From positions 3,100,001-3,164,000 of the forward strand of contig NZ_CP123584.1 of assembly GCF_045277565.1 (NCBI RefSeq): a stretch of DNA of 64,000 nt, in the 5' to 3' direction. This stretch comes from Aliisedimentitalea scapharcae. Its GTDB lineage: Bacteria; Pseudomonadota; Alphaproteobacteria; Rhodobacterales; Rhodobacteraceae. Shown in pieces: positions 42,638 to 50,793 of the stretch (position 1 is its first letter; each line of letters opens with the position of its first letter). The position numbers and the translations under genes are program-made. The notes under the pieces were generated by a model, which was not told the origin of the DNA, searched no databases, and worked only from the letters and a program-made list of their open reading frames with translations.

Positions 42638-44209
42638 TTAAGATTTCTGGAACATGGCAAGCATGCGCCGTGTTACGAGGAACCCACCAAAGATGTTGAT
42701 CCCGGCCATGAACACCGAAAGCGCCGCCAGCAGGATCACCAGGAACGACCCGGACCCGATCTGCATCAAGGCACCCAGAATGATGATCGATGAAATCGCA
42801 TTGGTCACGGCCATCAGCGGCGTGTGCAGGCTGTGCGCCACCCCCCAGATCACCTGGAAGCCGATGAACACCGACAGAACGAACACGATGAAATGCTGCA
42901 TAAAGCTGGCCGGAGCCACCAGGCCAACACCCAACAGCAACAGGCCACCCACCGCCAGCAGGGTCACCTGCTGTTTGGTCTGGGCCTTGAATTCGGCCAC
43001 TTCGGCGGCGCGTTTTTCCTCGGGCGTCAGCTCGGGCACCACCTCTTTGGGCTTGGCCGCGATGGCTGCCACTTTTGGCGGGGGTGGTGGAAAGGTGATT
43101 TCATGGTTGAAGGTCACCGTGGCCCCACGGATCACATCGTCTTCCATGTCGTGATTGATCTGACCGTCCTTTTCGGGGGTCAGGTCCGTCATCATGTGGC
43201 GGATGTTGGTGGCATAAAGCGTCGAAGCCTGCGCCGCCATGCGGGACGGGAAATCGGTGTAACCGACGATGGTCACGCCATTGTCGGTGACGATCTTTTC
43301 GTCCATCACGGTCAGCTTGCAGTTGCCACCTTTTTCCGCCGCCAGGTCAACGATGACCGAGCCGGGCTTCATCGCTGCGACCATGTCTTCGGTCCACAGC
43401 TCGGGGGCTTCGCGGTTGGGGATCAGCGCCGTGGTGATGACGATGTCCACCTCAGGAGCCAGTTCACGGAACTTGGCCAACTGGGCCTCGCGGAACTCGG
43501 GGCTGGAAACAGAAGCGTAACCACCAGTGGCCGCACCATCCTGTTGTTCTTCTTCGAAATCCAGGTACACAAACTCGGCACCCATGGATTCGACCTGCTC
43601 GGCCACTTCGGGGCGCACGTCGAACGCGTATGTGATCGCGCCCAAGGACGTCGAAGTCCCAATCGCGGCCAGACCGGCCACGCCGGCACCGACAACCAGA
43701 ACCTTGGCAGGCGGCACTTTACCAGCAGCAGTGATCTGCCCGGTAAAGAAACGGCCAAAGTTGTTGCCCGCCTCGATCACGGCGCGATAGCCGGCGATGT
43801 TGGCCATCGACGACAGCGCGTCCATTTTCTGCGCCCGCGAAATACGTGGCACCATCTCCATGGCAATGACGTTGGCACCCTTGGTCTTGGCCAGTTCCAT
43901 GCCTTCTTCGTTCCCGGCCGGGTTGAAGAATGAGATCAGTGTCTTGCCCGCGGTCAACCGCTTCAGCTCGGTCGTGTCCGGCTGACGCACCTTGGCGACG
44001 ATGTCGACAGATTTCCAAAGCGCAGCAGGCGTTTTGATGATCTCGACACCGGCTGCTTCGTATGTGGCGTCCGAAAATCCGGCAGCTGCACCAGCCCCGG
44101 TTTCAATCGCACATTCAAAGCCAAGCTTTTGCAATTGCTTTGCAGAATCCGGCGTCATCCCAACGCGGTTCTCACCTGCAAAGATTTCCTTTGGCGTTCC
44201 TATTTTCAC
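42638..44209 (-). CDS. pntA: NAD(P) transhydrogenase subunit alpha
   Basis: 523 residues. The NAD-binding domain I has KIGTPKEIFAGENRVGMTP, VVGAGVAGLAAIGTSTSLGA and VITTALIPNREAPELWTEDMV. A proline-rich linker (FPPPPPKV) leads to four C-terminal membrane helices, so the one-piece PntA layout is used. Many alphaproteobacteria instead split it into PntAA and PntAB. The GTG at 44209 with GGGGGA eight bases upstream gives VKIGTPKE; a longer in-frame reading from 44257 has no ribosome-binding site. First gene of the pntAB operon. Confidence 0.95.
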   Translation of the reverse strand: MKIGTPKEIFAGENRVGMTPDSAKQLQKLGFECAIETGAGAAAGFSDATYEAAGVEIIKTPAALWKSVDIVAKVRQPDTTELKRLTAGKTLISFFNPAGNEEGMELAKTKGANVIAMEMVPRISRAQKMDALSSMANIAGYRAVIEAGNNFGRFFTGQITAAGKVPPAKVLVVGAGVAGLAAIGTSTSLGAITYAFDVRPEVAEQVESMGAEFVYLDFEEEQQDGAATGGYASVSSPEFREAQLAKFRELAPEVDIVITTALIPNREAPELWTEDMVAAMKPGSVIVDLAAEKGGNCKLTVMDEKIVTDNGVTIVGYTDFPSRMAAQASTLYATNIRHMMTDLTPEKDGQINHDMEDDVIRGATVTFNHEITFPPPPPKVAAIAAKPKEVVPELTPEEKRAAEVAEFKAQTKQQVTLLAVGGLLLLGVGLVAPASFMQHFIVFVLSVFIGFQVIWGVAHSLHTPLMAVTNAISSIIILGALMQIGSGSFLVILLAALSVFMAGINIFGGFLVTRRMLAMFQKS

Positions 44210-44339
44210 CCTATGAGTCCCCCTCGATATGGTCGCATTCTGCGCTGCAGCGCACATTCTGCAAATTTTTCACCTAAACTGAGCAATTATGATGCGCAAG
44301 CAAAATGACGCATCAACGCTTCCTTATGCCGCAAATGGA

Positions 44340-44792
44340 TCACACCCAACGTCTCACTTTTTGCTCATATCGCGCCCAATCCATCCGAAATGTCCGGCGC
44401 ATCCGGTTTTCTTCGGGAATGACAAAGCGTTTTTCCAGCACCCACAACAGGATTGGCACCAGCGGCAGGCACAGAACCGCATCAAACCGCAGCACCAACC
44501 CGGCCAGGATCAGCACATCGCCCAGATAGATCGGATTGCGCGATCGGCTGAAAATCCCGGATTGCACAATGCGGCTGGGCGTTTCATGGGGCATGACTGT
44601 CGTTTTCTGACGGCGCATTTCATAGACTGCCAGCAGCATCAGCAAGACGCCGCCGCCAACCAACAGGCCGCCAACGAAATCTGCCCCGACCTCGCCAAAG
44701 CTGAGCCCAAATGAAAATCGGGTCGATTGCAGCCAGGCAACCGCGATGCCTCCGGCCAACCAGACGGGTGGCAGATCAATCCAACGCTTCAC
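44340..44792 (-). CDS. Isoprenylcysteine carboxyl methyltransferase-like membrane protein
   Basis: About 150 residues with four predicted membrane helices. The catalytic-core pattern is SGIFSRSRNPIYLGDVLILAG followed by EKRFVIPEENRMRRTFRMDWARYEQKVRRWV, the SAM-dependent ICMT/PEMT-type membrane methyltransferase signature. Bacterial members of this family methylate unknown small molecules or act in lipid modification; the substrate is unassigned. The GTG at 44792 behind AGAGGG gives VKRWIDLPPVWL; an ATG at 44861 is an alternative. It is a single gene between pntA and the metallo-beta-lactamase-fold gene. Confidence 0.75.
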   Translation of the reverse strand: MKRWIDLPPVWLAGGIAVAWLQSTRFSFGLSFGEVGADFVGGLLVGGGVLLMLLAVYEMRRQKTTVMPHETPSRIVQSGIFSRSRNPIYLGDVLILAGLVLRFDAVLCLPLVPILLWVLEKRFVIPEENRMRRTFRMDWARYEQKVRRWV

Positions 44793-45041
44793 TCTTCGAC
44801 CCTCTCGAAATTGCCCGGACCGATTGGGCTGCTCATTGTCATGGCCGCTTTGTAACTCCATTTTGCCGACTTTCAAAAACGTAAAACGCGGCGGACACAG
44901 GAAAGGACAGCGTCCCGCCGTCCCTTCCGAAACCCAAGGGTTCATCCCGGTATTCGGGCCCATTCTGCATAAATGTTCGCCAATGCCCACGTATACTTAG
45001 GCACACATTAATTGATCATTGCCCGGGCCAGATCCCAGAGG

Positions 45042-46001
45042 TCATTCCCATTCCATTTCTTCGAACACGCGTCCCGCGTTCTTGGTGGCCAGCTCTTCAA
45101 AAGTATCGAGATTGCGCCATTGTTCCTGATCCACATAATACGCTTGGGACAGGTCACCTCCTGCGTCGATGTGGGCACCGATCTTGGCCCGCAAATCGGT
45201 GAGATAGTCCAATGTATAGCGGCGCACCTGCGGGAAATTGGTCGGGTGCCCATGTCCGGGGATCACATAGGTTGGCGCAATCGGTTCCAGCTTGTCCATC
45301 CAGGTTTCGATCCAGCAGCTGGTGCAGGTGTGGGGAAAGATCGGCAACATCCGTTCATGAAAGGCAATGTCCCCGGCAATCATGATCTCCCACGCGGGGA
45401 TCCAGACCTGGGTATCACCGGGATCATGCGCCGGACCCAGGTGCAACACCTTGATCTCGACCCCGCCGATGGTCACGGCATACTCATCCTCAAATCTCAG
45501 GTTGGCGGGAACCACTCGGGTTCCTTCGGCCCGATCCTTGTTATACCCCCGCATTCCGGTGATGATCGCATCGCCGTTTTCCTCGACTTCGGTGATGGCA
45601 TCCACATGGGCCAACACATCCACGCCCTGATCGCGCCAATACCCGTTGCCCAGTATGGCGTGCCCCTGCCCGTTTTCGTTGACCACCAGAACCACAGGCT
45701 GATCAGTCAGGGATTTGATCTCGTCATGCAGCGCGCGGGCCAACCGATCGGAAGCACCTGCGTTGATCACCACCACGCCCGCGTCAGTAATGACAAAGGA
45801 CAGGTTGTTGTTATGCCCCGCATTTTCATAGGTCGGGGGCGCGGTCGCACCGATGGCGGAAAACACATGCGGGATGACTTCGACCGGCTTTGAATACAGT
45901 TCGGACTGGGGGTATTGATCGGCAATATCCTCGCTGGCGTGAATTGCCGGAGCAGTTGAGACGGCCATCAAGCTGGCGGCGACAAAATGGAATGGCTTCA
46001 T
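45042..46001 (-). CDS. Exported metallo-beta-lactamase-fold protein with altered metal motif
   Basis: 319 residues. The signal peptide MKPFHFVAASLMAVSTAPAIHA gives a periplasmic location. The MBL fold is visible in LSFVITDAGVVVINAGASDRLARALHDEI, but the metal motif HxHxDH is replaced by NENGQGHAILGN. The later ligands are kept: the His of LGPAHDPGDTQVW, the Asp of IAGDIAFHERMLP and the His of VIPGHGHPTNF. It resembles proteins near quinoprotein or sulfur-oxidation (SoxH-like) genes. Activity is uncertain. The ATG follows GAGGGAG. It is divergent from an SDR gene, with an ATTC-N8-GAAT repeat 30 bases upstream. Confidence 0.78.
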   Translation of the reverse strand: MKPFHFVAASLMAVSTAPAIHASEDIADQYPQSELYSKPVEVIPHVFSAIGATAPPTYENAGHNNNLSFVITDAGVVVINAGASDRLARALHDEIKSLTDQPVVLVVNENGQGHAILGNGYWRDQGVDVLAHVDAITEVEENGDAIITGMRGYNKDRAEGTRVVPANLRFEDEYAVTIGGVEIKVLHLGPAHDPGDTQVWIPAWEIMIAGDIAFHERMLPIFPHTCTSCWIETWMDKLEPIAPTYVIPGHGHPTNFPQVRRYTLDYLTDLRAKIGAHIDAGGDLSQAYYVDQEQWRNLDTFEELATKNAGRVFEEMEWE

Positions 46002-46030
46002 GAAATGGGTCTCCCTCGGGTTTCCATTAA

Positions 46031-46046
46031 ATTCACAGATATGAAT
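46031..46046. promoter_or_regulatory. ATTC-N8-GAAT candidate operator
   Basis: ATTC-ACAGATAT-GAAT, an inverted repeat of the form bound by persulfide-sensing ArsR-type regulators BigR/SqrR in alphaproteobacteria. It lies between the divergent MBL-fold and SDR genes, 30 bases before the former's start codon. The motif is short and AT-rich, so chance is possible. Confidence 0.4.
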
Positions 46047-46155
46047 AAGTATGTAAATAACCTCTTTTCGGATCGGCCACATTCGTGACCCAACGGTGCG
46101 GCTTGTCACACAGCGCCACGCCGATAGGGTCATGGTCAAACAGGAGGAACACGCC

Positions 46156-46929
46156 ATGACCGAGACCAGCCCAAACAAGACCCTGAGTGGCAAACACGCC
46201 CTGGTGACGGGCGGTGGAACCGGCATTGGGCTGGCCATTGCCCGTGCGCTCGCGGATGAAGGGGCCCAGGTCACCATCACCGGGCGGCGTCTGGACGTGC
46301 TGCAAGAGGTCGCCACCCAAGGCCTGCACCCGATGACTATGGATGTGCGCAACGAAGCCGATGTGGTGGCCCAGACCCAGGCGGCTGTCGACGCCCGCGG
46401 CCCGGTTCAGGTCTGTGTGGCCAATGCCGGGATCGCGGTGGGGAAAACTGCGCAAAAGACCACGATGGATTTTTGGCGCGACATGATGGCGACCAACCTG
46501 GACGGCGCATTTCTGACCGTGCGCGAAAGCATGAAGTCCATGCTGACCACAGATTGGGGTCGGGTGATCAATGTGGCCTCGATCGCGGGCTTGCGCGGGC
46601 TCAAGGGGGGCACCTGTTATTCAGCCTCCAAACACGGGTTGATCGGGCTGACCCGGGCGCTGAGCGAGGAATACATGGGCACGCCCTATACGGTGAACGC
46701 GCTGTGCCCGGGGTATGTGGACACGCCCATCGTGGACCGCAACATCACGTCTATCGCGGAACGCGCAGGGATCAGCACCCTGGACGCGCTCAAGGTCATG
46801 ACCGAGGCCAATCGGCACAAACGTCTGATTGCTCCGGAAGAAGTCGCCGCCGCCGCATTGTGGCTGGTGCGCCCAGGATCACAAAGCATCAACGGGCAAT
46901 GCATTGAAATTGCCGGCGGTCAGACCTGA
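46156..46929 (+). CDS. Short-chain dehydrogenase/reductase
   Basis: 257 residues, preceded by AGGAGG. The Rossmann motif is TGGGTGIG at 18-25, then NAG (VCVANAGIAVG), and the catalytic set is Ser in VINVASIAG and Tyr155-x3-Lys159 (YSASK). The C-terminus INGQCIEIAGGQT is typical of 3-hydroxybutyrate/3-oxoacyl-type SDRs. Substrate not assignable. It is divergent from the exported MBL-fold gene. The following DUF1059-like gene runs in the opposite direction, 52 bases away. Confidence 0.85.
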   Translation: MTETSPNKTLSGKHALVTGGGTGIGLAIARALADEGAQVTITGRRLDVLQEVATQGLHPMTMDVRNEADVVAQTQAAVDARGPVQVCVANAGIAVGKTAQKTTMDFWRDMMATNLDGAFLTVRESMKSMLTTDWGRVINVASIAGLRGLKGGTCYSASKHGLIGLTRALSEEYMGTPYTVNALCPGYVDTPIVDRNITSIAERAGISTLDALKVMTEANRHKRLIAPEEVAAAALWLVRPGSQSINGQCIEIAGGQT

Positions 46930-46981
46930 TCCACCTGCCGGGGGTATGTCCCGCCGCTGGTTCAACTGTGTTGCCCCGTTC

Positions 46982-47182
46982 TCAGGCTGACACAGGCCGG
47001 ATCAACGTCGCCAGATAGTCGCGGGTTTCCTGGGTCCATTCAGCCGGGTCTTCATTATGGGCCATCTGGGCGTGCAGCTCCATGAGCCGCCAGACTTCTT
47101 CCTGGGTTTCGGCCGTGACCGAGCCCGGACAGGCCTCCATACCTTCGCAATCGCGACAGGCATAAGTGAATGCGTTGGTCAT
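46982..47182 (-). CDS. DUF1059-like small protein
   Basis: 66 residues starting MTNAFTYACRDCEGMEACPG, with GGGGAGGG upstream. Three cysteines near the N-terminus (CRDCEGMEAC) and a helix VWRLMELHAQMAHNEDPAEW fit small DUF1059-type proteins of unknown role. Cysteine and histidine placement might bind metal, which is unproven. A longer in-frame reading to 47317 has no support. It is divergent from kynU across 205 bases. Confidence 0.7.
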   Translation of the reverse strand: MTNAFTYACRDCEGMEACPGSVTAETQEEVWRLMELHAQMAHNEDPAEWTQETRDYLATLIRPVSA

Positions 47183-47387
47183 CTGTCCCTCCCCTTCACT
47201 GAGACCCGACCATATCACATCAGAGATCAGAAACCGAATCCCGGCACTGATTGGAGCTGGTGATATCCCCCGCCCAAATGGGTGCCTCACATCAAGATAC
47301 TTGATTGGACACATCAATTTCTTTTCGATACGTAATGAACATCACAAAGCTTCAGGCTTGAAGCATCCATCCGACACGAGGTTCCAG

Positions 47388-48581
47388 ATGACCGATTTTG
47401 CCGCGACCAAGGCCCTGTTCCACCTGCCCGACGGCATGATCTATCTGGATGGCAACTCCCTGGGCCCGCTGCCGTTGGCCGCACGCGATCACGTGGGCAA
47501 GATGATGCAGGATGAATGGGGCGACATGCTGATCACCGGCTGGAACAAGGCCGGTTGGATGGCAAAGCCACAGGATCTGGGCGATCGGATCGGGCGTTTG
47601 ATCGGGGCCGAACCGGGCCATGTGGTGATGGGCGATACCCTGTCGATCAAGGTCTATCAGGCCGTCGCCTCGGCGCTAGAGCTGAACCCGACGCGCAAGG
47701 TGGTGTTGTCGGACAACGGCAACTTCCCCACCGACCTCTATATGGTCGAAGGATTGTTGCGCTCGCTGGGCGAAGGGTACGAATTGCGCGTGGTAGACCC
47801 CGAAGCCGTGGCCGATGCCATCACCGATGAAATTGCCGTGTTGATGCTGACCGAGGTGGACTACCGCACCGGGCGCATGCACGACATGAAGGCGCTGACA
47901 GACCTGGCCCATGCACAAGGCGTGGTCACGGTCTGGGATCTGGCCCATTCCGCGGGGGCGTTGCCGGTGGATCTGGCCGGTTGCAACGCAGATTTTGCGG
48001 TGGGCTGTTCGTATAAATACCTCAATGGCGGCCCCGGCGCGCCCGCCTTCATCTATGTGGCCCCGCGTCATGCAGAAACCGTTCGCCCCGCCCTTTCGGG
48101 ATGGCTGGGGCACGAGGCCCCCTTTGCCTTTGACCTGGACTACCGCCCCGGTGCCGGCATTGAACGGATGCGTGTTGGCACCCCTCCGGTGCTCCAGCTC
48201 ACGGCGCTGGAAACCGCCATGGACATCTGGGACATGGCCGATATCCACGATGTCCGCGCCAAATCCATTGAACTGTGTGACCTGTTCATTGCCGAGGTCG
48301 AAGCAAGCTGTCCCCAGCTGACGCTGGCTTCGCCCCGGATAGGCACGCAACGCGGCAGCCAGGTGTCGTTCCGGTTCGCCGAAGGATACGCCGCCATGCA
48401 GGCGGTGATTGCCCGGGGCGTCATCGGGGATTTCCGCGCCCCCGACATCATGCGCTTTGGCTTTACCCCTCTGTACGTTGACGAGGCCGATGTACGCGCC
48501 GCTGTCGCAATCCTGGCCGATGTGATGAACAACGATTTGTGGGATCGTCCAGAATACAAGATCCGCTCAAAGGTTACCTGA
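47388..48581 (+). CDS. kynU: Kynureninase
   Basis: A PLP enzyme of 397 residues splitting kynurenine into anthranilate and alanine. Features: MIYLDGNSLGPLPLAARDHV near the start, TVWDLAHSAGALPVDL with the PLP-nitrogen Asp, and GCSYKYLNGGPGAPAFIYV with the Schiff-base Lys210. FRAPDIMRFGFTPLYVDEADV closes the C-terminus. The ATG follows GAGG. It is in the same direction as kynA, 147 bases apart, forming a tryptophan degradation pair. No kynurenine formamidase gene (kynB) lies between or beside them. Confidence 0.95.
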   Translation: MTDFAATKALFHLPDGMIYLDGNSLGPLPLAARDHVGKMMQDEWGDMLITGWNKAGWMAKPQDLGDRIGRLIGAEPGHVVMGDTLSIKVYQAVASALELNPTRKVVLSDNGNFPTDLYMVEGLLRSLGEGYELRVVDPEAVADAITDEIAVLMLTEVDYRTGRMHDMKALTDLAHAQGVVTVWDLAHSAGALPVDLAGCNADFAVGCSYKYLNGGPGAPAFIYVAPRHAETVRPALSGWLGHEAPFAFDLDYRPGAGIERMRVGTPPVLQLTALETAMDIWDMADIHDVRAKSIELCDLFIAEVEASCPQLTLASPRIGTQRGSQVSFRFAEGYAAMQAVIARGVIGDFRAPDIMRFGFTPLYVDEADVRAAVAILADVMNNDLWDRPEYKIRSKVT

Positions 48582-48728
48582 TGCAGGCAGCAGCCGCATT
48601 CAATCTGCCGCTGTGTCGCCCGGCCGGCTGGGTCGCCCTGTGGCGGCGGCTGGCCCAATGCGCCAATCTGAATAGGGGGTCCATCCTTTTTCCCGACATG
48701 TGATACAGTTGAGACAAAGGACGACCCA

Positions 48729-49562
48729 ATGACCAAACCTTATGACCCCGCCGACGAAGGCGCCCAGATGAGCTTTGACGGGCGAATGGCCTATGGCGAC
48801 TACCTGTCGCTGGATATGCTGCTGAACGCCCAGAAAACCTGGACCGACACCCATGATGAAATGCTGTTCATCATCCAGCACCAGACCTCCGAATTGTGGA
48901 TGCGGCTGGCCATTCATGAACTGACCGCCGCCCGCGCCCATCTGATCGACGGACACTCCCGACAGGCGTTCAAGATGCTGGCCCGTGTGGCGCGAATTTT
49001 TGAACAGCTGAATTCGGCCTGGGATGTGCTGCGCACCATGACACCGTCGGATTACACGGCGTTCCGCGATGCCTTGGGGCAAAGCTCGGGTTTTCAATCC
49101 CATCAATACCGCCAGATCGAATTCATGCTGGGCAACCGGAACAAAGCCATGTTGCGCCCCCATGCGCATCGGGCGGATTTGGTGGAGTTGCTGGAAAACG
49201 AACTAGCGCAGCCGTCGCTGTATGATGTGGCGATCCGTGCCCTCTCCCAAAGTTTCGCGCTGCCGGATGCCGTTGTGAACCGGGATGTCTCCGAACCCTA
49301 CGCACCCAGCCCCGAAGTGCAGGCCGCCTGGACCGAAGTGTACCGCGCGCCCGAAATCCATTGGGAGCTGTACGAGCTGGCCGAAAAGCTGGTGGATTTC
49401 GAGGATTATTTCCGCAGATGGCGGTTCAATCATGTGACCACCGTGGAACGGGTCATCGGGTTCAAACGTGGCACGGGTGGCACCGGTGGAGTCAGCTACC
49501 TGCGGCGGATGCTGGATGTCGAGCTGTTCCCGGAATTGTGGCACCTGCGCACCGAACTGTGA
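48729..49562 (+). CDS. kynA: Tryptophan 2,3-dioxygenase
   Basis: A heme enzyme of 277 residues that opens the indole ring of tryptophan to N-formylkynurenine. The hallmark helices are MLFIIQHQTSELWMRLAIHEL, with the His that contacts substrate, and GFQSHQYRQIEFMLGNRN. RRWRFNHVTTVERVIGFKRGTGGTGGVSYLRRML carries the heme-ligand His and the substrate-binding GTGG loop. It is full length. The ATG follows AAGGA. It lies downstream of kynU and convergent with the TetR gene. Confidence 0.96.
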   Translation: MTKPYDPADEGAQMSFDGRMAYGDYLSLDMLLNAQKTWTDTHDEMLFIIQHQTSELWMRLAIHELTAARAHLIDGHSRQAFKMLARVARIFEQLNSAWDVLRTMTPSDYTAFRDALGQSSGFQSHQYRQIEFMLGNRNKAMLRPHAHRADLVELLENELAQPSLYDVAIRALSQSFALPDAVVNRDVSEPYAPSPEVQAAWTEVYRAPEIHWELYELAEKLVDFEDYFRRWRFNHVTTVERVIGFKRGTGGTGGVSYLRRMLDVELFPELWHLRTEL

Positions 49563-49602
49563 TATCTCACCAACCATCGGGTCGCGTGTCTTAAACACCT
49601 CT

Positions 49603-49621
49603 GGTCTGCAAAATGCAGACC
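49603..49621. terminator. Hairpin between kynA and tetR
   Basis: GGTCTGCA-AAA-TGCAGACC, a perfect 8-bp stem with a 3-base loop, 41 bases past kynA. A second stem, GGTGCCCC/GGGGTACC with one G-T pair (49641-49664), overlaps the TetR stop. Neither has a T-tract; they lie between convergent genes and may mark transcript ends. Confidence 0.45.
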
Positions 49622-49651
49622 GACAGCGCCCTGTTCCAACGGTGCCCCGTT

Positions 49652-50233
49652 CTAATGGGGTACCAGACCTGCGCCGAACATCCGAGCCAACACCTGAATC
49701 GTCTTGGCGTAGGTTGCATAATCCGGGGCCGTCATCTTCACCCCTTTCAGCGCGGCACAGAAGGCCTTCGCAACATCCTGAGGCGGCTCCTCGAGTGTGA
49801 TCAGACCGGATTTCTCCATCCCGGACAGCCAATTGGCATAGACATCTCGCAGTTGCCCCTCGCCGATCTCGACAATATCGGCCGCCACGCTGACGCCTGC
49901 GTCCAACAGCTCCATTCCGTGTGGCGACGCCATCATGGCTTCGGCTGCTTCGCCGCCTTGCGCCGCAAACGCCCGGGACAGCGCCTGGTTCGGCTCTGTA
50001 TTTGCTTCCAGAATTTCGGCAACCGTCTGAACCGTATCCGCATAATAGGCTTCGACCAATGCACGGAAAATCGATTCCTTGTTCTTGAAATGCAGATACA
50101 GTGCCGGGCGCGACATGGCAGCGCCCCGGGCAATATCATCCATCGAAGTCTTTCGGTACCCGTAGGTCGAAAACGCCATCCATGCCGAAGTCAAAATGGC
50201 TTTCAGCTTGGGGTCGGAATCCAGATCTTTCAT
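49652..50233 (-). CDS. TetR-family transcriptional regulator
   Basis: About 193 residues. The N-terminal helix-turn-helix is AWMAFSTYGYRKTSMDDIARGAAMSRPALYLHFKNKESIFRALVEAYY, matching TetR family DNA-binding domains closely. The C-terminal ligand domain is divergent. The ATG at 50233 lacks a clear ribosome-binding site, and an in-frame GTG at 50284 would add 17 residues. It is divergent from the molybdenum hydroxylase genes with a palindrome in the shared promoter, so it probably represses them and itself (inferred). Confidence 0.88.
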   Translation of the reverse strand: MKDLDSDPKLKAILTSAWMAFSTYGYRKTSMDDIARGAAMSRPALYLHFKNKESIFRALVEAYYADTVQTVAEILEANTEPNQALSRAFAAQGGEAAEAMMASPHGMELLDAGVSVAADIVEIGEGQLRDVYANWLSGMEKSGLITLEEPPQDVAKAFCAALKGVKMTAPDYATYAKTIQVLARMFGAGLVPH

Positions 50234-50263
50234 GAGCGTCGTTGTGACATTTTCCTTTGGTTT

Positions 50264-50298
50264 TGTCAATTGACATCCTGACACTTGTTACACATATT
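50264..50298 (+). promoter_or_regulatory. Promoter of the molybdenum hydroxylase operon with overlapping operator
   Basis: The plus-strand -35 TTGACA (50270-50275), 17-base spacer and -10-like CATATT (50293-50298) precede the 50326 ATG by 27 bases. The perfect 12-bp palindrome TGTCAATTGACA (50264-50275) covers the -35 box. A further TGACA follows at 50281. Binding of the divergent TetR protein here would block RNA polymerase. Confidence 0.5.
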
Positions 50299-50325
50299 GT
50301 CCAGATCGTAACTCAGGAGAACATC

Positions 50326-50790
50326 ATGCGTTCCAATCTGACAATCAACGGACGACCCCATACTGTCGATCTGCCCGACGACGTGCCCCTGCTGTGGGTT
50401 TTGCGCGATGAAGTTGGATTGACCGGAACCAAATTCGGATGCGGCGTTGCCGCCTGTGGGGCCTGCACCGTGCACATAGACGGCGTTGCGGTCCGGTCCT
50501 GTCAGGTCGCCCTGGGCGATGTGGATGGCGACATCACCACCATCGAAGGGGTGGGCACCCCTGACGCGCTGGCAACGATACAGGCGTCCTGGGTCAAGCA
50601 TCAGGTGGCCCAATGCGGCTATTGCCAGTCGGGGCAGATCATGCAAGCGGCCAGCCTGCTGGCGGACAACCCCACCCCGTCGGATGCCGATATCGACGAT
50701 GCCATGCAGGGCAACCTGTGTCGCTGCGGCACCTATCCCCGCATCCGCGCCGCGATCCATGACGCCGCCAAACAGATTCAGGAGGCCTGA
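50326..50790 (+). CDS. [2Fe-2S] subunit of a molybdenum hydroxylase
   Basis: 154 residues of the xanthine oxidase family small subunit (IorA/CoxS-like). The plant-type ferredoxin cluster cysteines are in GTKFGCGVAACGACTVHIDG and VRSCQVALG. The second cluster is CGYCQSGQIM and NLCRCGTYPRIRAAI. It passes electrons from the molybdenum site of the next gene. The ATG follows AGGAGA. It lies 3 bases before the large subunit, so they form one operon. No FAD subunit is present, as in the isoquinoline 1-oxidoreductase type. Confidence 0.92.
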   Translation: MRSNLTINGRPHTVDLPDDVPLLWVLRDEVGLTGTKFGCGVAACGACTVHIDGVAVRSCQVALGDVDGDITTIEGVGTPDALATIQASWVKHQVAQCGYCQSGQIMQAASLLADNPTPSDADIDDAMQGNLCRCGTYPRIRAAIHDAAKQIQEA

Positions 50791-50793
50791 TCC

